The notes under the pieces were generated by a model. That model ran no database searches and was not told where the DNA came from. It saw only the letters and a list, made by a program, of their open reading frames with translations. The position numbers and the translations under genes are program-made. Shown piece after piece: positions 42,611 to 49,829 of a DNA stretch of 64,000 nt. This DNA comes from Bacteroidota bacterium. GTDB taxonomy: Bacteria > Bacteroidota > Bacteroidia > CAILMK01 > JACPUW01. How positions within the stretch are numbered: the first letter of the stretch is position 1; each line of letters opens with the position of its first letter. Where the stretch lies: NCBI GenBank assembly GCA_016192035.1, contig JACPUW010000044.1, forward strand, positions 1 to 64,000, read 5' to 3'.

Positions 42611-43380
42611 AATTTTTCAAGTGCATTATCGGGGTACTTCACCTGCACCAGGTACAAGCCATCGGGGGGGGCCACTATGCCGGTTTTACTGGGATCGGCT
42701 GATGCTAGGGCACTTTCAAACTGCGCCAAGTCCATCCTGCCGCTGCCCAGCCATACCATGGTTCCCACCAGCTTGCGCACCATGGACCTTAGAAACCGAT
42801 TGGCATTTACTTGAAACACCCAATCATCACCGCGTACTTCCCAAGTGGCCCAGTTTAGTTTTACCTCATAGCTCTTATCTGGCGATTCAAGTTTTGAAAA
42901 AGCCTTGTAATTCACATACTTGGGTAGAATTTGGGCTGCGGCCTGCATGGCCTCCAAATCCAATTCTTGCTGATAGAATATGGTTTTGGTACCTATGCCA
43001 AATGGATCCTTGCGCCTGGACAGTATGTATTCATACTGGCGTTCATAGGCATCAAAGCGTGCATGTAGCCGGTAGTGGTCTAGGTGAGCGGCCACCCGGT
43101 ATAAGTGTATGCAGGCTATGTCGCGGGGTAAAAAAGCATTCATTTCCCGGACCAATCCATGGTCCAGGGCCAGGTCTGTATCAAACTGTACAAAGAACTG
43201 ACGGGCATGTACGCCGGTATCGGTACGGCCACAACCATAGCTGCGTATTGGCTGGTGTAGTTTCTTGCTTAGGCAGTCTTCAAACACCCCTTGTACCGTA
43301 GTGGCATTGGGCTGTATTTGCCATCCGTTGTAGTTGGCTCCATTATAGGCTATTTGAAAGAAGTACCTTGTTTTCTGCAT
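42607..43380 (-). CDS. truA: tRNA pseudouridine38-40 synthase
   Basis: Makes pseudouridine at positions 38-40 of the tRNA anticodon arm. 257 aa. The catalytic Asp is in GCGRTDTGVHARQFFVQFDT, with the flanking AYNGANYNGWQIQPNATTVQG and the C-terminal RFLRSMVRKLVGTMVWLGSG. The family core is complete. Overlaps the ABC exporter by 4 bp on its downstream side. Confidence 0.96.
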   Translation of the reverse strand: MQKTRYFFQIAYNGANYNGWQIQPNATTVQGVFEDCLSKKLHQPIRSYGCGRTDTGVHARQFFVQFDTDLALDHGLVREMNAFLPRDIACIHLYRVAAHLDHYRLHARFDAYERQYEYILSRRKDPFGIGTKTIFYQQELDLEAMQAAAQILPKYVNYKAFSKLESPDKSYEVKLNWATWEVRGDDWVFQVNANRFLRSMVRKLVGTMVWLGSGRMDLAQFESALASADPSKTGIVAPPDGLYLVQVKYPDNALEKL

Positions 43381-43430
43381 ACTATCGCAGTGTTTAGCGG
43401 CTATTTGCCAGTAGGTTGTGCCGCACGGTG

Positions 43431-44630
43431 CTATAGTTTTTCAAAAATCACCGCAACCCCTTGGCCTACCCCCACGCACATGGTAGCCACGCCCATGCGG
43501 CAGTTTGAACGTTTGTTCATTTCATGTAGCAAGGTGGTGCTTATGCGTGCGCCGCTCGCTCCCAATGGGTGCCCTAGGGCTATAGCCCCTCCATTCACGT
43601 TCACCTTGTTGGGATCCAAATCCAAATCGCGCATACAGGCCAGGGATTGCGCAGCAAATGCCTCGTTCAGTTCCACCAGGTCCAAGTCAGCCATGCTGAG
43701 GCCAGCCCGCGCCAGGGCCTTGTTTACGGCAGGTACCGGGCCCACGCCCATAATGGCCGGATCTACCCCGGCCGCTGCCGCGCTAACCACACGGGCCATG
43801 GGCTTTAATCCCATGGAAACAAGCAATTTTTCAGAAACCATGAGCAGCACCGAAGCGCCATCGTTGATGCCTGAAGAATTGCCGGCGGTAACCGTGCCCC
43901 CTTTTTTAAAGGCTGGGGCAAGTTTTGCCAATTCTTCCACGCTTGAAAGGCGCGGATGTTCATCAAACTCTACCACCAAATCACCCCCTTTGCGCCGGGG
44001 AATGGCCACTGGCACCAATTCATCCAGGAATCTGCCTTGCTGATGGGCAACTTGATACTTGGCCTGTGAGCCATGTGCAAAAAGGTCTTGGTCCTCTCGG
44101 CTTATGGCCCACCTTTCGGCCACATTCTCTGCGGTTTCGCCCATGGAGTAGGGGTGGTGTATGCCTGCAAGGGCGGGATTGGTGAAACGCCATCCAATGG
44201 TGGTATCATATACCTGGACGTTCCTGCCCCAGGCTTGTTCATTCTTTGCCATTACAAATGGTGCGCGGGTCATACTCTCGGTGCCGCCCACTATATAGGC
44301 ATCGCCATGGCCAGCAGCTATGGCCCTGGCAGCATCCATGATAGACTGGAGGCCCGAACCGCATAGCCTATTCACGGTTACGCCCGCTACCTGCACGGGG
44401 AGCCCTGCCAGCAGGGCCGCCATACGCGCCACGTTCCGGTTGTCTTCACCAGCTTGGTTGGCCGCACCCAGTATTACCTCCTCGGTAATTGCAGGGTCAT
44501 AGTTGGGTTGACGCTTCAACAACTCCTTGATAACCAGCGCGGCCAAGTCATCAGGCCGGACTTGGCCCAGGGCCCCGCCAAACTTACCTATTGGCGTACG
44601 CACGGCATCAATTATATAGGCAGCATTCAT
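43431..44630 (-). CDS. Acetyl-CoA C-acyltransferase (thiolase)
   Basis: 399 aa, start ATG 44630 (MNAAYIIDAVRTPIGKFGG); a longer frame up to 44753 is not thiolase-like and covers the promoter box. The nucleophile Cys is in VNRLCGSGLQSI, then NEAFAAQ, GGAIALGHPLGASGAR, and the acid/base Cys in MCVGVGQG (the usual C-x-G-G-G-Q-G carries V for G). Degradative thiolase of beta-oxidation or ring-cleavage end products; the partner dehydrogenase at 1413 is far away. Its own -7 box is at 44657. Confidence 0.93.
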   Translation of the reverse strand: MNAAYIIDAVRTPIGKFGGALGQVRPDDLAALVIKELLKRQPNYDPAITEEVILGAANQAGEDNRNVARMAALLAGLPVQVAGVTVNRLCGSGLQSIMDAARAIAAGHGDAYIVGGTESMTRAPFVMAKNEQAWGRNVQVYDTTIGWRFTNPALAGIHHPYSMGETAENVAERWAISREDQDLFAHGSQAKYQVAHQQGRFLDELVPVAIPRRKGGDLVVEFDEHPRLSSVEELAKLAPAFKKGGTVTAGNSSGINDGASVLLMVSEKLLVSMGLKPMARVVSAAAAGVDPAIMGVGPVPAVNKALARAGLSMADLDLVELNEAFAAQSLACMRDLDLDPNKVNVNGGAIALGHPLGASGARISTTLLHEMNKRSNCRMGVATMCVGVGQGVAVIFEKL

Positions 44631-44656
44631 ATGTGATAAGTCTTGAACAATTTGGG

Positions 44657-44664
44657 CAAAGGTA
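44657..44664 (-). promoter_or_regulatory. -7 box (TACCTTTG) of the thiolase gene
   Basis: Exact TAnnTTTG match on the minus strand, 26 bp before the ATG at 44630 and just after the end of the glycosylase gene. Confidence 0.5.
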
Positions 44665-44691
44665 TCGCAATGGGGAGGGAGCGTACCCAGC

Positions 44692-45282
44692 TCATGGTAG
44701 GGAAGGCTGCTGCCAAACAAATCGGTATGGCAATAGGCGGTCTTCCTGGGCATAATCTATTCCTACACGTGGGCCTACACACACCTGGTCTGGGTTCACG
44801 CTTAGGCCCAAATCACGAATTTGCAAACTGGCTGAGTCAAGCCTAGATCCATTGTGCGATAGGTTAATACCCAGGGCCTGGCAAAGTTTGCCGGGGCCGT
44901 TGCACCATTGTGGCCTAGGTGTGCCCTTGCGGCGTAGCCCTATCAAGCCTTCTCCCTGTGTTGGGTTTATAGCCCTGATCAATATGGCATTGGGAATGCC
45001 ATGCGCATGGGCAACTACATTGAACATATGGTGCAGCCCATAGCATAGATAGACATAAGCTATGCCTCCTGCCTGAAACATGGTAGAGGTGCGCTGGGTA
45101 AACCTGCCGCCATAGGCATGTGAGGCTTTGTCGGTTATACCTGCATACGCTTCTGTTTCAGTTATCAATCCTGCCGTAGTTCCTTCTGGGCCAGCACACA
45201 CAATTTCCTTGCCCAGTAGGCCTTGGGCTATAATGAGCAGGTCTTTAGAAATATAGAACTCCCTAGGAAGCGTGAATGCCAT
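44692..45282 (-). CDS. DNA-3-methyladenine glycosylase, AAG/MPG family
   Basis: 196 aa from ATG 45282. The MPG fold is clear: LGKEIVCAG, ITETEAYAGITDKASHAYGG (with the catalytic Glu), TSTMFQAGGIAYVYLCYGLHHMFN, AILIRAINPTQG and NGPGKLCQALGI. Base-excision repair of alkylated purines. The frame also opens at 45315, 11 codons earlier; the shorter form was chosen by family N-termini. Overlaps the comB stop by 20 bp. Confidence 0.92.
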   Translation of the reverse strand: MAFTLPREFYISKDLLIIAQGLLGKEIVCAGPEGTTAGLITETEAYAGITDKASHAYGGRFTQRTSTMFQAGGIAYVYLCYGLHHMFNVVAHAHGIPNAILIRAINPTQGEGLIGLRRKGTPRPQWCNGPGKLCQALGINLSHNGSRLDSASLQIRDLGLSVNPDQVCVGPRVGIDYAQEDRLLPYRFVWQQPSLP

Positions 45283-46006
45283 GGGTTTGCTTAAGGCAAA
45301 TCTCTCCTTTGGCATTAAAAATGGGCACTACATCAAACAAATCGATTGAATTGCAATAGACAATATCTTCATGCAATTGCAAGTGTTTCAACCGGTTGGT
45401 GTGTGAGGCTTGGTGCATAAACCCTTCTATATCAACCTTTGCCATATCATACAGCCTCATGGATGCCAAGCAAGAGTCACACTCGGTATTCCAGCCGCGC
45501 TCCAAGAGCAACTGTGACATGGCGCCGGCAGCAATGGTATCCTCCAGGTTGAACCGGTCTCGCCAGCCTGCACATAAGAACATCACCGACTCGTGGCTTT
45601 CGGCCAAGTAATCGGCCACTGCGGTTTGGTTTAGAAATGCGCCCACCACTATTTCTTTGGCGGCGGTGGCTTTAAGGAGTGCCTTGGTGCCATTGCTGGT
45701 GCTCAGGACCACGGTTTTGCCTTTGTACTGGCCGTTCACAAAACTCAGCGGTGAATTGCCCAGGTCAAAACCGTCCACCACTGCGCCTTGTCGCTCGGCA
45801 GCGGTGATATAGCCTTTGTCCCGGTACTTACGGGCCTCTTCAAGGGTGGATACGGGAATAATGCGTTCCACCCCAGAACCCAGCGCCGCTACAATGGCAC
45901 TGGTGGCCCTATATACGTCTATGACTACTACTGCTTTTCGCGATAGTTCGTACAGCGGGATATGAAAGGGCGAAAAACAAACCTCTACGTTGTATTTTTT
46001 ATCCAA
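45263..46006 (-). CDS. comB: 2-phosphosulfolactate phosphatase, ComB family
   Basis: 247 aa. Family stretches: VVVIDVYRATSAIVAALG near residue 26, AAERQGAVVDGFDLGNSP, TVVLSTSNGTKALL and the late DIVYCNSIDLFDVVPIF. The enzyme removes phosphate from 2-phosphosulfolactate, a step of coenzyme M synthesis in archaea and of sulfolactate making in some bacteria. In this phylum the likely use is the sulfonate supply (cysteate or sulfolactate route), but no ComA or sulfonolipid gene is near. The start is TTG at 46006. Overlaps the glycosylase gene. Confidence 0.88.
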   Translation of the reverse strand: MDKKYNVEVCFSPFHIPLYELSRKAVVVIDVYRATSAIVAALGSGVERIIPVSTLEEARKYRDKGYITAAERQGAVVDGFDLGNSPLSFVNGQYKGKTVVLSTSNGTKALLKATAAKEIVVGAFLNQTAVADYLAESHESVMFLCAGWRDRFNLEDTIAAGAMSQLLLERGWNTECDSCLASMRLYDMAKVDIEGFMHQASHTNRLKHLQLHEDIVYCNSIDLFDVVPIFNAKGEICLKQTHGIHAS

Positions 46007-46036
46007 TGTCAGGTTTTTAATGGTGGTTACTAAGCC

Positions 46037-46393
46037 TTACGCACTCTTTTTATAGTATTTGATGAACCCAAAAAGGAGTCGTTTGGCCGTATCAAGCGAT
46101 TCCATGCTTGTGGCCAGTTCATCAGGTGATATATAATTGAGGCGTTCGGCCAGGTGATACATGGATTCTATTTCGTAAATAATTCCCTTTGCCCTAAATA
46201 GGTACTTTAGTGATTCGGTGCCGTATTTTCTGCTGGCGGCCGCAGCTATATTGGCCGGGAGGTGGGTTACCGAAGATCGGAGCAAAAACCCCAGGCCCTG
46301 TGTGGTGTTTTCAGGGAACTTCTCGGCCATATGGTAGGCCTCGGCAGCCAAATCCAAAGAGGCTTTCCACACATCCAGATCTTGAACTTTCAT
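46037..46393 (-). CDS. Four-helix bundle protein (23S rRNA intervening-sequence family)
   Basis: 118 aa, four amphipathic helices. Family marks: DLDVWKASLDLAAEAYHMAEKFP, LGFLLRSSVTHLPANIAAAASR, LKYLFRAKGIIYEIESMYHLA and the basic end FIKYYKKSA. Homologues are encoded within some 23S rRNA genes or stand alone, as here; the function is not known. Lies 14 bp downstream of gcvT and 30 bp upstream of comB on the same strand. Confidence 0.88.
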   Translation of the reverse strand: MKVQDLDVWKASLDLAAEAYHMAEKFPENTTQGLGFLLRSSVTHLPANIAAAASRKYGTESLKYLFRAKGIIYEIESMYHLAERLNYISPDELATSMESLDTAKRLLFGFIKYYKKSA

Positions 46394-46407
46394 TGCACGC
46401 CTGCCGC

Positions 46408-47502
46408 TTATTGTTGCTTAAAAAAAGGAAGTTTTACTACTACTGCCTTCGTCAATTTGTTTCGCACGCCTACAAAAACTTCATGGCCTTCAGTTGCCAT
46501 TTGGGTGGGCACATAGCCCAGCGCTATGGCTTTGTCCAGGCTGGGTGAGTGGGTACCTGAGGTAACAAAACCCACTTGATTTCCCTCTGCGTCACAAAGC
46601 GGGTAATCATGCCTGGGTATGGCCTTATCCACCATTTCCAATGCCACCAATTTTCTCTTTAACCCTTGGCCCTTTTGGTTTTTCAAATGTTCCATACCCA
46701 CAAAACCACCTACTTTGTCGAGTTTGGTAATCCAGCCAAGCCCGGCTTCAAGGGGTGATGTTGTGTCAGTTATGTCATTGCCGTACAGGCAATAACCCAT
46801 TTCAAGCCGAAGTGTGTCGCGGCAGCCAAGCCCAGTGGGCATTAGGCCAAACCCTTTACCCGCTTCCATTATGGCGTCCCATACCTCAGCTGCCACCTGT
46901 ACAGGCACGTAAATTTCAAACCCACCAGCTCCAGTATATCCTGTGTTTGAAATGGTTATATTTTGTATTCCGGCAAAAGTCCCTATGCGGAATTGGTAAA
47001 ACGGTATGTCGGCTAAGTGTACTGGGGTAAGTTTTTGGAGCGCCTGCATGGCCTTAGGCCCTTGCACGGCCATAAGGGCAATATTGTCAGATACATCCGT
47101 AAAATCGGCACCAAATTTTTTGTTGATTTCTGAGAGCCAGTTCCAATCTTTCTCCAAACAAGCACCATTCACCACCAGCATATAGTCATTTTCCCCTATC
47201 ATATACACCAGAAGGTCATCTACTATGCCTCCATCATGGTTTGGCATACAGGAATACTGCGCTTTTCCTGCCGAGAGTTTAGATGCGTCGTTGCTGGTGG
47301 CATAGTTAATAAAAGGGAGGGCACTGGGGCCCTTCACCAGGAATTCTCCCATATGGCTCACATCAAACATGCCTATTTGTTCGCGTACGGCGCGGTGTTC
47401 CTCTTTAATGCCAGAATAGGACACAGGCATTTCAAAACCAGCAAATGGAACCATTTTGGCACCCAACGCTATGTGTTTATGGTATAATGGGGTTCTTTTC
47501 AC
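46408..47502 (-). CDS. gcvT: Aminomethyltransferase, glycine cleavage T protein
   Basis: Transfers the methylene of glycine to tetrahydrofolate, releasing ammonia. 364 aa. Seen: KRTPLYHKHIALGAKMVPFA, MPVSYSGIKEEHRAVR, DVSHMGEFLVKG, the catalytic Asp region with GYTGAGGFEIYV, and TGLGCRDTLRLEMGYCLYG. The start is GTG at 47502 (V-K-R-T-P-L-Y), where family N-termini begin; the open frame begins 13 codons earlier. A TACATTTG box lies 28 bp upstream. Needs lipoylated H protein, for which lipB here is relevant. Confidence 0.95.
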   Translation of the reverse strand: MKRTPLYHKHIALGAKMVPFAGFEMPVSYSGIKEEHRAVREQIGMFDVSHMGEFLVKGPSALPFINYATSNDASKLSAGKAQYSCMPNHDGGIVDDLLVYMIGENDYMLVVNGACLEKDWNWLSEINKKFGADFTDVSDNIALMAVQGPKAMQALQKLTPVHLADIPFYQFRIGTFAGIQNITISNTGYTGAGGFEIYVPVQVAAEVWDAIMEAGKGFGLMPTGLGCRDTLRLEMGYCLYGNDITDTTSPLEAGLGWITKLDKVGGFVGMEHLKNQKGQGLKRKLVALEMVDKAIPRHDYPLCDAEGNQVGFVTSGTHSPSLDKAIALGYVPTQMATEGHEVFVGVRNKLTKAVVVKLPFFKQQ

Positions 47503-47530
47503 TTGATTTACAGTATTGAAAAATTGGGCG

Positions 47531-47538
47531 CAAATGTA
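47531..47538 (-). promoter_or_regulatory. -7 box (TACATTTG) of gcvT
   Basis: Exact TAnnTTTG match on the minus strand; it would lie inside the longer open frame of gcvT, supporting the GTG start at 47502. Confidence 0.5.
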
Positions 47539-47613
47539 CATAGCAGGCCCTTATGTGCGCTATACCATAGGGGTGGAGGTAAAGGATGGCCTTACCTGTT
47601 GATTTTGTACGCT

Positions 47614-48702
47614 TTAATCAAAACTTAACCGTGCTGCAGCCTGCACCCAGCGAAAAGGTATTTCGCCCCGTGCAGCCTCCTCATAGTCGGCATAGGAGCA
47701 AGGTATTAGGTATTTATATTCAGGCAATTGGGGGTTCTCCACCGGAAAATGAATCCACCATCGGTCAGTCCTTACGGATTTAATAAAGCGGAGTTGGTTG
47801 TCGCCTTTGTCAAGCCCCACCGTATATAAAAGATAGTCGCGGCTACCGTCAAGTGGGCTTTCAAGGCAGCGAATGGATACTCCTTCCACAAAGTACCATA
47901 TCATTTGGGCAAATTGTTCAGCACCAATATGCTTTAAGCCAAAATCATCGGCATGAAGGGAACATGCCCACAGATTGGTATTGGCACCGGCATAGCGCAG
48001 TATGGCACAGGCTTCTTCTCCCAGAAGGCCGTTAGGGTAACTATGCCCTAGGCCCATATGCGCCGTCTTGATGGCCGTAAAATCCAAATGGAGGTAGTTG
48101 GCCATGCGCACCATGGGCTCGGCCAAATGGATTCCTGTCTTGAGCATACCCAAGCGGAGAGACTCAAACCCCAATTTATCTAGGTATGCTAACTGATTCT
48201 CTGTTATGTGATTGCCTTGGTATGCGAGCAATCCGTAGTAGTGCACGTCGTTGGTAAAATTTAGCCCTAAGGGGCCAGATGGAAGCAAATCAACGCCATT
48301 GGAAGTTTCCACCATGGCATATCCCAAACCCATTTGATGATGGGCCAAGCGCATGACCTTAGCCACAAATCCATTTATGTCGCAGAATATCAATACTGTT
48401 TTTCCCATTTCATATAAATCGCCAAGTATATAGGCCAGTTCCTTGGCGCTGGCCTCCTCATCTAGTAGGGTATAGTGGCCCAAGTCGGCAAATTGATGAA
48501 AACCATAACCATTGGCATAGGCATAAAGCCTATCACGCAGGGGCCCTGACAACACTGGGCCTCCGAGCTCTATGGAGAAAAAGACTATTCCGTAGGCGTC
48601 GAGCCTAAAACCAGGATCGCCCCATTTCCCCATTTGGGCACCGGCACTATGGACACCCGCTGTGTGTACTTTCACAGGAAAAAAACTGTTGAGCCACTCC
48701 AT
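47614..48702 (-). CDS. Arginase/formimidoylglutamase-fold protein with lost metal site
   Basis: 362 aa. I read it as the Bacteroidota branch of the ureohydrolase superfamily from overall layout and the C-terminal WWIHFPVENPQLPEYKYLIP followed by CSYADYEEAARGEIPFRW. The metal-binding blocks of active members are changed: the G-G-x-H-S position reads VLIFCDINGFV, D-A-H-x-D reads GLNFTNDVHYY, and S-x-D-x-D-x-x-D-P reads HLDFTAIKTAH. It is therefore unlikely to be an active Mn-dependent hydrolase and may bind or scaffold. Its start is 72 bp from the divergent epimerase gene. Confidence 0.68.
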   Translation of the reverse strand: MEWLNSFFPVKVHTAGVHSAGAQMGKWGDPGFRLDAYGIVFFSIELGGPVLSGPLRDRLYAYANGYGFHQFADLGHYTLLDEEASAKELAYILGDLYEMGKTVLIFCDINGFVAKVMRLAHHQMGLGYAMVETSNGVDLLPSGPLGLNFTNDVHYYGLLAYQGNHITENQLAYLDKLGFESLRLGMLKTGIHLAEPMVRMANYLHLDFTAIKTAHMGLGHSYPNGLLGEEACAILRYAGANTNLWACSLHADDFGLKHIGAEQFAQMIWYFVEGVSIRCLESPLDGSRDYLLYTVGLDKGDNQLRFIKSVRTDRWWIHFPVENPQLPEYKYLIPCSYADYEEAARGEIPFRWVQAAARLSFD

Positions 48703-48773
48703 GCTTCCAAAAGTATCTTACGCTGCTCAGGGCATTTCGGTGCTTTATGCACAGTGGTTTTATGTTTGTGGCC

Positions 48774-49829
48774 ATGCAAGTCCCCAAACGCGTTTTCCTT
48801 ACCGGGGCTACCGGGTTTGTGGGCACCCACACCCTCTTTCATCTGCTGCACCAGGGATACGAGGTTACCGCTATTAGGCGAAATAGTAAGGTCTTGCCCG
48901 TACAGGAGTTGGTTTTCGAATTATTGAACCAACGCCATGGATGCAGTATTGGCTTGGGACAGGCCAATTGGGTGCTGGGCGACATACTTGACCACAATGC
49001 ACTTACTAAAATGAGCGCTGGCGCCGATGCCTTCATACATACGGCCGCCAAGGTCTCCTTCCATCATACAGACAGGGATACTATGTCGTCGGCGAATATT
49101 CATGGAACCGCCAATGTGGTCAATGCCTGTTTGGCCAACGGGATAAGCAGGTTGATCCATCTTAGCTCCGTGGCTGCACTGCCCAACCCCGATAAAAAAA
49201 AGGAATTGGACGAGCGATTTCTTAACAGCACATTCTACAGGTTTGAGTCAAGCTATGGCGAGAGCAAGTACCGTGGGGAAATGGAGGTATGGCGAGGGCA
49301 GGGTGAGGGGCTGGATGTGAGCGTGTTTAACCCGGGCATCATCATTGGCGAATGGAAGTTTAGCCTAAGTTCGGTTGAAATGTTCAAGGCAGTGGCCAAT
49401 GGTATGCCTTTTTATTCAAGTGGAATGACAGGTTTAGTAGATATAAACGATGTGGCCCAAGCCCTTACAACATCTTTACTAAAGCCCCAAAGCATTGGAA
49501 AAAGGTATATCTTGGTAGGTGATAATTTGAAATATAGAGACTTGCTGTGGCAAATAGCCGATGACTTGGGTAGGCCACGCCCGCGTATTATGGTGGGTAG
49601 GGGCGCTAGCGTGGCAGTAGCTGCCTTGGCCACGTTTTGGGCGTCATTAACTGGGGGCAAAGCATTTATATCACTTGAAATGGCCAAGGCGGCCAGCAGG
49701 GTTACCTATTTTAGCCATGAACGGGCCATAAAAGACCTTGACATGTCCTTTTCACCACTTGCGGCTGCTATACAGCGCACGGCCCGGTTTTATCTTGACC
49801 ATCCAAGCTTGGCCGTAAATGAAGTTTAA
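48774..49829 (+). CDS. NAD-dependent epimerase/dehydratase family protein
   Basis: 351 aa extended-SDR. The Rossmann loop VFLTGATGFVGTHTLFHLL is at the N-terminus, HLSSVAALPNPDKK holds the Ser, and SSYGESKYRGEMEV holds the Y-x-x-x-K catalytic pair. VSVFNPGIIIGEW is the family's substrate-domain start. Substrate unknown; NAD(P)H-type sugar or steroid-like substrates are both possible. The ATG at 48774 (MQVPKR) was chosen because the frame's upstream ATGs (48747, 48762) only add residues ahead of the Rossmann strand, and TATGTTTG at 48761-48768 resembles a -7 box. The last 11 bp overlap uvrB. Confidence 0.8.
   Translation: MQVPKRVFLTGATGFVGTHTLFHLLHQGYEVTAIRRNSKVLPVQELVFELLNQRHGCSIGLGQANWVLGDILDHNALTKMSAGADAFIHTAAKVSFHHTDRDTMSSANIHGTANVVNACLANGISRLIHLSSVAALPNPDKKKELDERFLNSTFYRFESSYGESKYRGEMEVWRGQGEGLDVSVFNPGIIIGEWKFSLSSVEMFKAVANGMPFYSSGMTGLVDINDVAQALTTSLLKPQSIGKRYILVGDNLKYRDLLWQIADDLGRPRPRIMVGRGASVAVAALATFWASLTGGKAFISLEMAKAASRVTYFSHERAIKDLDMSFSPLAAAIQRTARFYLDHPSLAVNEV

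Noticed and set aside
42378-43301. 307-aa plus-strand open frame over truA and the ABC exporter
   Set aside because: Antisense to truA and the exporter start, both with clear family motifs; its Cys/Trp/Pro-rich translation is typical of a shadow frame.
47503-47613. Glycine riboswitch before gcvT
   Set aside because: Only 111 bp, no paired structure or conserved core seen; a plain promoter box explains it.
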